Positions 18,653 through 28,146 of a stretch of 64,000 bases of DNA are shown here, piece after piece. The DNA comes from Clostridium sp. CX1 (lineage in GTDB: Bacteria; Bacillota; Clostridia; Clostridiales; Clostridiaceae). Position 1 is the stretch's first letter; each line of letters begins with the position of its first letter. The stretch is taken from NCBI RefSeq assembly GCF_025398335.1, contig NZ_JAODOO010000016.1, positions 1 to 64,000 of the forward strand, given 5' to 3'. The notes below the pieces were generated by a model. That model was not told the origin of the DNA. It did not search any database and was given only the letters and a program-made list of their open reading frames with translations. The position numbers were made by a program, and so were the translations under genes.

Positions 18653-18878
18653 TTATAATACCCCCCACCTTGAATTATTGTATTTATAGCCTAATACAAT
18701 TTCTTCAATACCTTCTTTTCATACTGTTGAAGATCAGAATCGGCACCTTAAACTTGGTCATCTTTTTCCCTCCTAATATTCTACATTGCGGAATTCAATT
18801 CTATATAATAGAATTAATTTTTCACTGATATATAAATATGCTCTAAAAAGACTAAAAATTACTTTTTTATAAACAGAA
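18653..18878 (-). other. Leader of panE with a decayed short frame
   Basis: Upstream of panE, an AGGAGG-ATG pair near 18759 starts an 18-codon frame (MTKFKVPILIF...). One frame over, the same DNA reads SDLQQYEKKVLKKLY before a stop. Together they look like a small frameshifted gene or the remnant of one. Nothing else is recognisable here. Confidence 0.3.
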
Positions 18879-18920
18879 AAAGACATAGTTTAGAAGTAAT
18901 TACTCCTAAACTATGTCTTT
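18879..18920 (-). terminator. Intrinsic terminator of the S-component gene
   Basis: A 15-bp stem, AAAGACATAGTTTAG with CTAAACTATGTCTTT, lies 14 bp after the stop codon. Confidence 0.9.
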
Positions 18921-18933
18921 CTTTAATTTTAAT

Positions 18934-19524
18934 TTATCTTCGTCTTATTTTTGAAACTGCAGTTATTACTGCTGCAGTAATTATTACTGATAAAATTGCC
19001 TCTGGAATTCCGTTAGTTGCACCAACAGCTATTATTCCTTTCTTTGCACCACTAACGCTTAAATGAAGTACCTTTGCGTAAGGTTCAAGATAAATAGCAT
19101 ATATCATTCCAAGAACTCCTATGGTATTTGTAAGAGAACCAACTGCTGCTGCAACTGCTATATTTAAACTTTTAACATTTGTTTTCACAATCCTATAAGT
19201 ATAGTAAGCGGTTAAAGCTATAAGCACCCTTGGTACTACCGCTACCAATGGATTCATAAAGATAAAGGATACTGGTGTCGGTGTTGTAATGGCTTGTACC
19301 ATACTGAAGATACCGAAAATTAATCCTACCATTGCCCCTACTACCGGTCCTTCTAAAATAGCACCTATAATAACAGGCACATGTAGTATAGTTGCTTTAA
19401 CTGGTGGAATTGGTATAAACCCTAGTCCAGTCACTCCTAATATAATGGAGATAGCTGAGAGCATACCAATTACAGTAAGCTGTCTTGTTTTAAATTTTAC
19501 TCCTGTTCTTAATCCTTTTTCCAT
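18934..19524 (-). CDS. panT: ECF transporter S component, probable pantothenate type
   Basis: A 196-residue membrane protein with about six hydrophobic segments and the S-component pattern of a short basic N-terminus, TRQLTVIGMLSAISIILG and LHVPVIIGAILEGPVVGAMVGLIFG. It would capture a vitamin and dock with a shared EcfAAT module encoded elsewhere. Closeness to panE suggests pantothenate. The PanT symbol rests on that context and on family resemblance, so another vitamin is possible. It ends at a strong terminator and is transcribed separately from panE. Confidence 0.75.
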   Translation of the reverse strand: MEKGLRTGVKFKTRQLTVIGMLSAISIILGVTGLGFIPIPPVKATILHVPVIIGAILEGPVVGAMVGLIFGIFSMVQAITTPTPVSFIFMNPLVAVVPRVLIALTAYYTYRIVKTNVKSLNIAVAAAVGSLTNTIGVLGMIYAIYLEPYAKVLHLSVSGAKKGIIAVGATNGIPEAILSVIITAAVITAVSKIRRR

Positions 19525-19702
19525 AATTCTTCTTCGATATTATTCCTTAATGGATATAATTCGAAATTCCCTCCTTTATAAAATGTTGTTCAGTTTCTTA
19601 AAGAATACCGACGTTTTAATTTTACCACTTTTATAGGGAATTTCAATATTACTTTCAAAGTAATAATATTCTTAGTTTTTGAAAAAATTATTTATTTTTT
19701 AA

Positions 19703-19740
19703 TTAGCTTTAGATTAAAAGGATTTTTAACCTAAAGCTAA
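19703..19740 (-). terminator. Intrinsic terminator of the SIR2-like gene
   Basis: TTAGCTTTAG pairs with CTAAAGCTAA, extended by TTAAA pairs, followed on the minus strand by an AT-rich tail. Confidence 0.75.
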
Positions 19741-19780
19741 CCTTAATCAATATCCACATTTTCTTAATCCTAGAAAAAAA

Positions 19781-21301
19781 TTAATTTCTTATCAAAGGAA
19801 ATCCTTCCTTAAAGTATTCCTTTGGATATAGTAAGTCTATTACTTTCTCTTTCTTGCACCTTCCATGTTCCATAAATACATCAGGTACGCCCTTTAAGGA
19901 TACTCTTACATTTTGTATATTAAATATATCGCAAACATTTTCTATGCATTCTACTACCTGACTATTACCGCTTTCCTTTACATATCTATTTAATTCTTCC
20001 CCTCTTAACCAATCTTCATTGCCTCTATAATTTTCATCAAAATTTACTACTGTACATTTTAGTTTACTTCTATCGTTTCCTGATATAGATGACATGAAAA
20101 AGGTTTTTACCATAATATCGTCTAGTGGTAAGCTATATCCAGCAAAAATTATGTGCTTTGCATTTTTCATTAGTAATCCCATCTCTGTTTTTATTTCTTC
20201 TAAGGGAGGTATACTTCTTTTTTTTGCTAAAGTCTGCATTATTAGAGGCATATCATAAGGGTAGGTTACTTGACCACAATAAGGACATTCTATGGCCCCT
20301 CTCTTGTACTTAGCCTCCTTTTTTGTCTTGTATTTCCAATTAATTTGTAATTCTTCACATACAGATGGCCCAAAAACTTCTGTTGATAATCTGTCCCACC
20401 TACTGCCAAAGGTAGTTATATATTTACCACATTCTGGACATATTCTTGATCCAAATACTCCGTGAGGAAAAAGTATCTTTCCTATTCTAACTATCCTAGA
20501 TGGATATTTATAATCATTAACTCTCTTGCACTGAGATTCATCTGCAGTGTACCATATTTCTGATTCTGAACTGTCCATTTCTGTTGAAGTTATTTTACTT
20601 CCAAAATCATCAAATAGCCTCAATTTTAGTCCGTCTCTTAAATGAACTGGATTATCATTTTCTTCCTTATGGGCATTAAATATATTCCATAACAGTATCG
20701 GGTCCCAGTTAAAGGATATAATAGCATAAGAGTAAAGGTAAAATCTCCTAGCATCCCGTTTATACCCTCTTTTCTCAAAGAATAAGGCCTCTTCTCTCAT
20801 AAGCTCTGTAAGTACTTTAGAAAATTCGTAGTAAGAACTTACACTAAGTTCATCCATATACCCTGGTGACTTCTGCACACTTATTCTTTCCAGTTCTTCT
20901 ATAAGTAAAATCAAGCATCTTTTCGCTGCTTTTATTCTATCAACCCTTAAAAATTCAGTCTTCCCATTACAAAAAGCATTAAAACCCATATCATTATCTA
21001 TAAGTTGATCAAGCATTGTAAAAAGCTCATGCATATTTAATTTAGTATTTGTCTTTAAAATAGTTTCTAAAGCTTTCAAATCATATATTTTTGAAAGCCT
21101 AGGATCCTTTATTAAATCTTCAGTTACTAATTTTTTAAAAGCCTTTTTTAATTTTTCATCTTTATTTTCTAAAAAGGAAAAATCATTATTATTAATTTTA
21201 ATTACTAATTGAATTAACTCCTTAGTGGCGTAAAGACCTAAAGATTTAGTAGCTCCAGCACCCCATAGTATCACTGTTTCTGGCCAATATTTCTCCGGCA
21301 T
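19781..21301 (-). CDS. SIR2-like domain protein with zinc cluster
   Basis: A 506-residue protein. VILWGAGATKSLG at the N-terminus matches the NAD-binding loop of SIR2-like folds, IISFNWDPIL (about 200) the Asn/Asp motif, and IIFAGYSLPLDD (about 400) the second NAD-site motif. Between them CPEC and CPYC, about 60 residues apart, form a zinc cluster as in sirtuins. A helical region of about 170 residues is inserted after the first motif. Related SIR2-like proteins in bacteria include NAD-depleting anti-phage effectors and deacylases; which applies cannot be told. It stands alone between terminators. No clear partner gene is adjacent. Confidence 0.75.
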   Translation of the reverse strand: MPEKYWPETVILWGAGATKSLGLYATKELIQLVIKINNNDFSFLENKDEKLKKAFKKLVTEDLIKDPRLSKIYDLKALETILKTNTKLNMHELFTMLDQLIDNDMGFNAFCNGKTEFLRVDRIKAAKRCLILLIEELERISVQKSPGYMDELSVSSYYEFSKVLTELMREEALFFEKRGYKRDARRFYLYSYAIISFNWDPILLWNIFNAHKEENDNPVHLRDGLKLRLFDDFGSKITSTEMDSSESEIWYTADESQCKRVNDYKYPSRIVRIGKILFPHGVFGSRICPECGKYITTFGSRWDRLSTEVFGPSVCEELQINWKYKTKKEAKYKRGAIECPYCGQVTYPYDMPLIMQTLAKKRSIPPLEEIKTEMGLLMKNAKHIIFAGYSLPLDDIMVKTFFMSSISGNDRSKLKCTVVNFDENYRGNEDWLRGEELNRYVKESGNSQVVECIENVCDIFNIQNVRVSLKGVPDVFMEHGRCKKEKVIDLLYPKEYFKEGFPLIRN

Positions 21302-21533
21302 ACCTTTGCCCCCTTATTAAAGAAATCCGCTTTAAAATAATCTATGCTTATACCTTACAATTATGTGTAGAATTTATTTGTCTTATGCTTATTATAGTTT
21401 TCTCTATTTTTAAGTTAAGCAAATAATTTATTGGAATTAAATTAGCTACCTTTTCAAATACTATGGTAGATGAAGAATTACTAGCTTAAGATTATAATTT
21501 TACTAAAATAACATTCTGAAAGGAGACTTTTTT

Positions 21534-21740
21534 ATGAAAACAGTTCACTACAATGTTTCTGGATTAGCTGGTTCTCAAAGCAAGACTAAGGTGAAAAACG
21601 CCTTAGATAAAATAGAAGGCATTCAAATGGTTGCAGTAGATTTGAGTAGAGGTTCTATAGAAATAGATTATAACGAACCTGCAAATCAAATGGAAATTGA
21701 AAGATGTATAAAAAATACTGGATATGACATAATAACTTAA
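21534..21740 (+). CDS. Heavy-metal-associated (HMA)-fold protein lacking CxxC
   Basis: A 68-residue protein with the beta-alpha-beta-beta-alpha-beta pattern of HMA domains (TVHYNVSGLAG, VKNALDKIEGI, VDLSRGSIEIDY, IERCIKNTGYDI). The metal-binding GMTCxxC loop is replaced by GLAGSQSK, so copper binding by the usual site is not expected. GAAAGGAGA precedes the ATG. It is monocistronic with its own terminator. Function is unknown. Confidence 0.75.
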   Translation: MKTVHYNVSGLAGSQSKTKVKNALDKIEGIQMVAVDLSRGSIEIDYNEPANQMEIERCIKNTGYDIIT

Positions 21741-21773
21741 TGTAAAAAACTTTAGGCTATCCTTATATAAAAT

Positions 21774-21813
21774 AAAAGTAGTAGTTACTAAAATTTCAGT
21801 AACTACTACTTTT
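21774..21813. terminator. Bidirectional terminator
   Basis: A perfect 16-bp stem, AAAAGTAGTAGTTACT with AGTAACTACTACTTTT, sits between the convergent HMA-like and folA genes. Confidence 0.9.
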
Positions 21814-21897
21814 GCTAAAACTCTTAAATATGACTAATAGTTAAAAATACTACCCTTTTTAGAAGCACTCATGTTGCCCTTAATGGAACTATGCTGG

Positions 21898-22410
21898 TCA
21901 ATTAGAAGATATATTACAAATCCGCTGCAATATCAAAAATCTATAGCTATACCTATTCTCCTCATCAACTATTCCCTCTTCTTCCATAAGTATCTTCCAC
22001 TTATTTTCCTCATATTTAGGAAAATAAGTATCCCCCTGAAACTCTTTATCTATTTTAGTTATATACATTTTCTCGGTAAAAGGAAGTAATAAAGCAAAAA
22101 TTTCTCCTCCACCTATAACAAAATATTCTCTAGTATCTTCTATTAATGGAGTTAACTCTTCTATACTGTTAATGACCGTTACTCTATTATCATTTATCCT
22201 AAAATTTTTATCTCTAGTAATGACAATGTGATGCCTGTCTGGCAATATTTTAGGAAGAGATTCAAAGGTTTTTCTGCCCATTATCATAGTTTTGGTCCCT
22301 TTTGTTGTAATTTCTTTAAATTTTTCTAGATCTTTTGGTAGGTACCAAGGCAAAGCATTATCTTTTCCTATAGTACTATTTTTGTCCATTGCTACTACGT
22401 AACTAAGCAT
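21898..22410 (-). CDS. folA: Dihydrofolate reductase
   Basis: A 170-residue enzyme that reduces dihydrofolate to tetrahydrofolate with NADPH. Typical features are VVAMDKNSTIGKDNALPW, the acidic active-site residue in LPKDLEKFKEIT, MIMGRKTFESLP and YFVIGGGEIFALLLP. The frame opens 12 codons earlier, but GGGAGAGG sits just before the ATG at 22410. Other folate genes (pab, folP) are about 10 kb away on the same strand. Confidence 0.96.
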   Translation of the reverse strand: MLSYVVAMDKNSTIGKDNALPWYLPKDLEKFKEITTKGTKTMIMGRKTFESLPKILPDRHHIVITRDKNFRINDNRVTVINSIEELTPLIEDTREYFVIGGGEIFALLLPFTEKMYITKIDKEFQGDTYFPKYEENKWKILMEEEGIVDEENRYSYRFLILQRICNISSN

Positions 22411-22525
22411 TATTATCCTCTCCCTTACGTGAAACAGTTTACCCATTGTCTTTATTATACTCTGCCAGCAAATATAATACCACTATGTTACTTTAATTTC
22501 ACATAATCTCATATAGATTAATTAT

Positions 22526-23527
22526 TTAATTTAGCTTAAATCTCAATGCTGGCTTTGTATCTTGGTTATATATAAGGGTTAATTGAGGATCATCTTTAGG
22601 AACCTCAAATGTTAAAGTTCCATCAACCTCTCCTCCTGGTATTAATCTTCCTGAATCTAGTCTTCTATCAAAAGCATTTGTAGCTAAACCCTTGATTTGA
22701 CCTTTAGAGTTTTGTATTTGGTAGTAGGCTTCATTGTAATCTATATTGCTATCCTTACTTAGATTTCTTTCCTTCACTGTGACTATTAGGAATTCGTCTC
22801 CAATCATAGGTTTGACATAATCATCACCTAGGCACTTTTGTACTTTATTTACTTTTACTGCTACATTGCCTGTTCTAGCTTCTTCTCCTACTTTGTAAAC
22901 TCCAGAATTATTCCTGGGATTTATAGTCATCTTCCCACTTTCTAATGTGCCTAATGACTTAAACAAGTTACCTGTCATAGCATTTGAAAGACTTTCATCT
23001 GGATTTATAAGCCACATTTTTTTATCCTTACTTTTGCTTAATTTTATATCCACCTCACTAGTTGTCATAGGGATATTTCCTTCGTTAAGTCTTTTGCTAT
23101 AATAGTCAATAATAGATTTATTTACTTTTTCCTGACTAATTTCCTCTCCTTTTGCTGCATTATTAAATATGGTTGGAAATAATTCTGTTACAAGTTCTCC
23201 ACCTATACTATTCAAATCAGGAGCAGTAACTTTAGTTTTCACTATAGTTGTGTCACCGTGATTAGTAGAAGATAGTATCTGATAGGTTGTTTTTGTAAAC
23301 ACTTGTTTAGCTAACTTTTCATGCTCTGGTTTAGTAAATTTTAGCCCACCTTTATCTATAGAAGTATTTCCATTTAAGTATTTTGAGGCTGTTTCTATAT
23401 CAGACTTTTTTAATGCATCAAAAAACCCCTTTATAGTTGTATCCGGATTAGCAGAACATGCTGAAAGAGGAAATACAATTATAAAAACCATAGTAATATA
23501 TAATAGTTTTTTAAATGCCTTTATCAT
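22526..23527 (-). CDS. Lipoprotein with DUF4352-like C-terminal domain
   Basis: A 333-residue exported lipoprotein. A hydrophobic signal peptide ends in the lipobox LSAC (Cys about 24). Residues about 27-170 resemble a DUF4878/NTF2-like fold (FFDALKKSDIETASKYL). The C-terminal 130 residues (GEEARTGNVAVKVNKVQ, EFLIVTVKERNLS) resemble the DUF4352/telomere-like immunoglobulin fold of Firmicutes lipoproteins. It would be anchored outside the membrane. No partner is evident. Confidence 0.8.
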   Translation of the reverse strand: MIKAFKKLLYITMVFIIVFPLSACSANPDTTIKGFFDALKKSDIETASKYLNGNTSIDKGGLKFTKPEHEKLAKQVFTKTTYQILSSTNHGDTTIVKTKVTAPDLNSIGGELVTELFPTIFNNAAKGEEISQEKVNKSIIDYYSKRLNEGNIPMTTSEVDIKLSKSKDKKMWLINPDESLSNAMTGNLFKSLGTLESGKMTINPRNNSGVYKVGEEARTGNVAVKVNKVQKCLGDDYVKPMIGDEFLIVTVKERNLSKDSNIDYNEAYYQIQNSKGQIKGLATNAFDRRLDSGRLIPGGEVDGTLTFEVPKDDPQLTLIYNQDTKPALRFKLN

Positions 23528-23586
23528 TATTGTACCTTACCTTTCTAAAACTATAATTTGTTAATTATTATTTATCCGATGACTAC

Positions 23587-23689
23587 CCGCTCTAATACTC
23601 CCTCTTCTCCAAGAGGGAGTATTAGAGCGGCTACGTCCCTGGATTCGTTCAACTAAGGAATCAGGTGGGTTTGAAAACCCACCTGATTC
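23587..23689. other. Two adjacent perfect hairpins
   Basis: 23587-23630 is a perfect 20-bp stem (CCGCTCTAATACTCCCTCTT and complement) with a 4-nt loop. 23658-23689 is a second perfect stem (GAATCAGGTGGGTTT and complement). Neither has a strong T-tract, and they are GC-richer than surroundings. They lie between the lipoprotein gene and the yjjW stop and may terminate transcripts, form a structured RNA, or be repeat elements. Confidence 0.6.
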
Positions 23690-23761
23690 AAGTTTCACTT
23701 CATTAACTTATATTTTTGACAATAATGACAAATATTAATACAGCATCTAAAAATTTATATA

Positions 23762-24598
23762 TTATATTACCAATACATTCTTACATCCGTTTTTTTCAGC
23801 GACAAGCTTAAGTTCTTCCATCATTCCATCTGTAGGCTGAGTTGAATTTATCTTATCCAACCTAACTCCTAGAGGTCTATACTTTATAAGCTTGTATCTT
23901 ATTTCAGGGTTTAAGGATGCTATCAGTTTACTGATTTCATTTACGTTATTATAATTATCCAAAACATTAGGCACTGCTACTGTTCTTACTTCATAAAGCT
24001 TATCAATGCTAGCAAGATATTTAGCGTTTTCTAATACAATATTATTGTCCTTTCCTGTAAGCATCTTGTGTTCTCCACTATCAAAGGACTTTATATCTAG
24101 CATAACCTTGTCCATAGACTCTGTAAGCTCTTTATTTTTTCTAAAATCCGTTGATCCATTTGTATCAACGAATACTGTAAGACCAAGCTTTTTCACCTTA
24201 TCAAATAAATCTACTAGAAATTCAGCCTGAAGAGTACACTCTCCCCCTGACACTGTTATTCCTGATATAAAAGGCTTAACCTTTATTATCTCCTTCAGTA
24301 TTTCTCCTACACTCATTCTTTTTTGTTTTGGCCCACAGCTATTTTTACATACTCTTACACATTCATCACAATGTTTACATTTATCTTCATTCCATACTAC
24401 TGTATTTCCTACCATGGATATAGCATCGAAGTTGCAGCTAAATAGGCACGTTCCACAATTTACACATCTTTTTATAGTTTCTGGATTGTGGCAATATAGA
24501 CAGTCAAAATTACATCCTTGAAAAAAAATTGCTGTTCTATTTCCTGGTCCATCTACTGAACTAAATGGAATAATTTTATTTACAATACCTTTAAGCAT
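23762..24598 (-). CDS. yjjW: Glycyl-radical enzyme activase, YjjW type
   Basis: A 278-residue radical-SAM enzyme that generates a glycyl radical on its partner. CNFDCLYCH carries the CxxxCxxC that binds the SAM [4Fe-4S] cluster. An inserted ferredoxin-like segment has CVNCGTCLFSC and CKHCDECVRVC, giving two more clusters. GITVSGGECTLQ is typical of activases. The gene lies 72 bp downstream of the YjjI-type radical enzyme, its evident target. It works only without oxygen. Confidence 0.9.
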   Translation of the reverse strand: MLKGIVNKIIPFSSVDGPGNRTAIFFQGCNFDCLYCHNPETIKRCVNCGTCLFSCNFDAISMVGNTVVWNEDKCKHCDECVRVCKNSCGPKQKRMSVGEILKEIIKVKPFISGITVSGGECTLQAEFLVDLFDKVKKLGLTVFVDTNGSTDFRKNKELTESMDKVMLDIKSFDSGEHKMLTGKDNNIVLENAKYLASIDKLYEVRTVAVPNVLDNYNNVNEISKLIASLNPEIRYKLIKYRPLGVRLDKINSTQPTDGMMEELKLVAEKNGCKNVLVI

Positions 24599-24670
24599 TA
24601 TTATTACCTTTCTATTTCAATATTTTCTACATAGCTAACTTGAAAATAACTACAATTCATTCCCCTTGAT

Positions 24671-26176
24671 CTATAGAGTTTCTCTTACTTTTCTCTCTAA
24701 TATTCTAGAGTTTTTAACTGCACCAAGACCTAAAACCACTGTATCCTGAAGCACCTGTTCTCCTCTATTTAGCTTTTCTATATCTGATTTCTTAACAAGA
24801 TATCCAGTTATTCTTATCACGTCACTGTCAGAGGAATATAATGAGAAATATCTCATTCCCTCATTAAATGCACCTTTTATTATATCTAGAACTGCATCAG
24901 GATTGTTCCTCGCTGTAGCTTCAAATGGAAATATGTCACCAATACCTGAAGGAAAGTACTTATGAAATTTAGCACTTTGAAGTAGATGTGCATATAGTTG
25001 AGGTTCCTCTCCTATAGGTATTCTACATCCTGGGCTTGTTCCGTTATCCGTTTCAATACCTACCTGTGCATGAAGAAGAAAATGCCCTTTTGTTATTCCG
25101 CAGTACTTATTATTTCTACTATTAACAACTTGGTACATTTTATCTATAATTTGAAGACCTAAAGAATTAGCCTTCTCACTATGACCAAATCTATCCTCTT
25201 GCTCTACGGCACCTAAGAGACTATTTACGCATTCTGCCAATCCAAACATACCAAACATAGCAGTAAACCTATCCTTGTAAATTAGTTCTTCTTTTGCTAG
25301 GAAATTAGACTGGAAGAAACCACTTTCATCTACTATAAATCTTATTCTTTCACCCATATAATCTGCCATCTTTTTCATAGTATCTGGCAAAATTTCATTT
25401 AAGAAAACCTCTACACTAGATGCCTTTTTAGCTAAAGCAGCTAAGTTTAACCTAACTAAAGTATAACTTCCTCCTCCAATATAAAGTCCATTGTAACAAC
25501 TAGCTATTGAGTAGTTATATGGTTTAAATTCTTCAGAAAACATCTCATGATTTGCAAAGCTAGGCTTAGCTGTAACTAAAGCCGTCTTTACAGCTTCTAT
25601 CGCGAAATCCCTTGGTGTTTCTTTGCTGTATTTTAGTGTAATATTAGGTATGGCAGTTTGAAGTTCCCTTTGCACCTCTAATATTATCTTTCCTGCTTTA
25701 CTTTCCTTAGGCCCAATATTTGCATGGCAGAAGGAATCTGTAATAGTTCTATCTATATGAGTTAAAAACAATTTTATTGCCTTGTAAGCCTCTTTTTCAT
25801 CTTCTATAAAAGGCTCTAATAACTCATCAATGTTTCCTATATATACAGGCATTGATGTTATAGAAGGGACATGCTTGTATAAAATTAAAAGGTTATTAAC
25901 TGCCTCCCAAATATCTTCAGCAGGCTTTAATCCTAAAAACTCACTGCCCTGCTTCATAAACTTTTCATAATCTGGCACTATATATCTTGGTCTATAAGGT
26001 GCATTTCCCTCATTTAAATCACAAATTATTCCCTCTTCCCTTAGCTTTTGCACATCCTCGCTTATATTTAAAACCTGTAATGATGCTTCTGCTTCACGTG
26101 CAAGAGATAATACCTTTTGCTCATAAGTTAATACTGTATCTTTTATTATATTTAGGATGTTATTCAAATTTATCAA
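24671..26176 (-). CDS. yjjI: Glycyl-radical enzyme, YjjI family (DUF3029)
   Basis: A 501-residue member of the YjjI family of glycyl-radical enzymes, shorter than pyruvate formate-lyase. RITGYL near the C-terminus (Gly about 458) matches the RVxGY glycyl-radical motif. A candidate active-site Cys is in SIASCYNGLYIGGG. YjjI enzymes have no established reaction that I can assert. The YjjW-type activase follows directly. An unrelated ABC exporter pair lies downstream in this window's coordinates and is transcribed separately. Confidence 0.9.
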   Translation of the reverse strand: MINLNNILNIIKDTVLTYEQKVLSLAREAEASLQVLNISEDVQKLREEGIICDLNEGNAPYRPRYIVPDYEKFMKQGSEFLGLKPAEDIWEAVNNLLILYKHVPSITSMPVYIGNIDELLEPFIEDEKEAYKAIKLFLTHIDRTITDSFCHANIGPKESKAGKIILEVQRELQTAIPNITLKYSKETPRDFAIEAVKTALVTAKPSFANHEMFSEEFKPYNYSIASCYNGLYIGGGSYTLVRLNLAALAKKASSVEVFLNEILPDTMKKMADYMGERIRFIVDESGFFQSNFLAKEELIYKDRFTAMFGMFGLAECVNSLLGAVEQEDRFGHSEKANSLGLQIIDKMYQVVNSRNNKYCGITKGHFLLHAQVGIETDNGTSPGCRIPIGEEPQLYAHLLQSAKFHKYFPSGIGDIFPFEATARNNPDAVLDIIKGAFNEGMRYFSLYSSDSDVIRITGYLVKKSDIEKLNRGEQVLQDTVVLGLGAVKNSRILERKVRETL

Positions 26177-26299
26177 CTCCTATTTATTTATTCGATTATA
26201 TTTTATAACTATAGTGTTCTTTTTGCAAACCGTTTCTTTTTCCAATTCTAAGTCTAGGAATTTTCATAGTAACTATTCATAAAACTATATTTTTCAGTT

Positions 26300-28120
26300 C
26301 TAAATAATACCCTTATACTGAAGCTTATATAAATTACTATAAAATCCTTCTCTCTGCATTAGCTCCTGATGAGAACCTATTTCCACAATCTGGCCTTTAT
26401 CTAGTACTATAATTTTATCTACATTTCTTACGGTAGACAGTCTATGAGCAATTCTAATACTAGTCCTGCCATTCATCAACTTTTCCACTACTTGATGTAT
26501 AGTTGCTTCCGTTTCTGTATCAATATTTGAGGTAGCCTCATCCATAACCAATATAGCCGGATTATGTACTAAAGCCCTTGCAAAGGATAAAAGCTGTCTT
26601 TGTCCCATAGAAAATTCAACCCCCTTTTCTTTAACCTGATGCTTATAGCCCTCGGAAAGATTTTCTATAAAATAACCTGCATTTACATACTCTGCCGCCT
26701 TTTTTACATCATCTAGAGAGATATCTTCACTATATAATCTTATATTTGTTTCTATATCTCCCGCAAATAAAAATACATCCTGAAGAATCAATCCTATGTT
26801 TTTCCTTAAATCTTCCTTTTTTATATTTTTTATACTTATGCCATCAATTAATATTTCTCCCCTTTGATGCTGATAAAATCCACAGATTAAATTTATTATA
26901 CTGGTCTTACCGGCTCCAGTAGTTCCAACAAAAGCTGCAGATTGCCCCTTTCCAATATTAAAGGAAATATCTTTAAGCACCCAGTTTGTACCTTCATAAG
27001 CAAACCATACATTTCTAAACTGAATTTCTCCTTTAACTTCACTCAATTTTTCTTCTTTCTGTGGTTGTTTTTCCGTTTCTTCATCTAATAAATCGAAAAT
27101 CTTTTCTGCAGAAATCATGGAACTTTGATAAGTATTATACTGGTCTGTAAGCTCTATAATTGGCTGAAACAATCTATTTATGTAATTTATAAAGGCATAA
27201 AGAGTTCCAACTTCTATTGTGCCCTTAACTAGAGCTGTACCTCCATAAAGTAAAATTAGAGCAAGGGATAGAGTTTTAACTACGTCCATAAAGGGTCTAA
27301 ATACACCAAAAAGTACAATTTGTTTCAAACTGGAATCGTAAAAATCCTTATTAATATTGTTGAACTCTTCATATTTTTTATTTTCCATATTAAATATCTG
27401 AATTATTTTCATACCTGGTACATTTTCCGATATGAAGCTGTTAATAAGAGCAAGCTTAGCTCTTATTTCTCTAAAGACTGACTTTGCTCTTTTTTTGAAG
27501 GAAAGGGTAGCTAAAAACATTAGCGGAGTTACTAAAAGACATATCACTGTAAGTGTAGAGTTCAAGTTTATCATAACAACAATTATGCCTGACATTATAA
27601 ATACATTCTGAAGAAAACCAATTCCCACATCTGTAAACATATCATTTAGGGAATCTGTATCATTTGTAACCCTAGTTACAATCTTTCCTACAGGGTTTTT
27701 ATCAAAATAAGCCACAGGGAGCTTTTGCAGATGATTAAATATATCCTCTCTTAACCTCATTATAATTTTTTTCCCTGTGCTTTGTAGAATATAAGCTTGA
27801 AAATAACTTAGAATAAACTCCAAAAGCATTAGTGAGAAATAAACAAAGGCTAAAATCTTTATACTGTTAACAGCACTATTCACAGGTATAGACTTATCCA
27901 AACCTCTCTTTATATAGCTATCTATAGCAACTTTTATTATGTAAGGTCTAGCAAGACTTGCAGCAGATACTATAAGAATTAGCATCAATGATAACAAAAA
28001 TCCCTTCCAGTGGGGCAATATATACTTCATAAGTCTTTTGGTCATTTTAGAATTATTTTTTTTAACAACTTTTTCACTATCAGCTGTGTTATATTCTAAT
28101 CTTCTAGAATTTTTTCTCAT
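26300..28120 (-). CDS. ABC exporter half-transporter, catalytic subunit (BmrD/TM288-like)
   Basis: A 606-residue fusion of six membrane helices (residues about 40-330) and an ATPase domain. Walker A is GTTGAGKTS, Walker B VMDEATSNID keeps the catalytic Glu, and the switch His is in RIAHRLSTV. The signature reads FSMGQRQ instead of LSGGQ. Its gene is 27 bp after that of a second half-transporter with a degenerate Walker B, so the two form an asymmetric heterodimer exporting drugs or lipids. Substrate is unknown. Confidence 0.9.
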   Translation of the reverse strand: MRKNSRRLEYNTADSEKVVKKNNSKMTKRLMKYILPHWKGFLLSLMLILIVSAASLARPYIIKVAIDSYIKRGLDKSIPVNSAVNSIKILAFVYFSLMLLEFILSYFQAYILQSTGKKIIMRLREDIFNHLQKLPVAYFDKNPVGKIVTRVTNDTDSLNDMFTDVGIGFLQNVFIMSGIIVVMINLNSTLTVICLLVTPLMFLATLSFKKRAKSVFREIRAKLALINSFISENVPGMKIIQIFNMENKKYEEFNNINKDFYDSSLKQIVLFGVFRPFMDVVKTLSLALILLYGGTALVKGTIEVGTLYAFINYINRLFQPIIELTDQYNTYQSSMISAEKIFDLLDEETEKQPQKEEKLSEVKGEIQFRNVWFAYEGTNWVLKDISFNIGKGQSAAFVGTTGAGKTSIINLICGFYQHQRGEILIDGISIKNIKKEDLRKNIGLILQDVFLFAGDIETNIRLYSEDISLDDVKKAAEYVNAGYFIENLSEGYKHQVKEKGVEFSMGQRQLLSFARALVHNPAILVMDEATSNIDTETEATIHQVVEKLMNGRTSIRIAHRLSTVRNVDKIIVLDKGQIVEIGSHQELMQREGFYSNLYKLQYKGII

Positions 28121-28146
28121 GCTATCACCCTGCCCCCTTAGGTATG

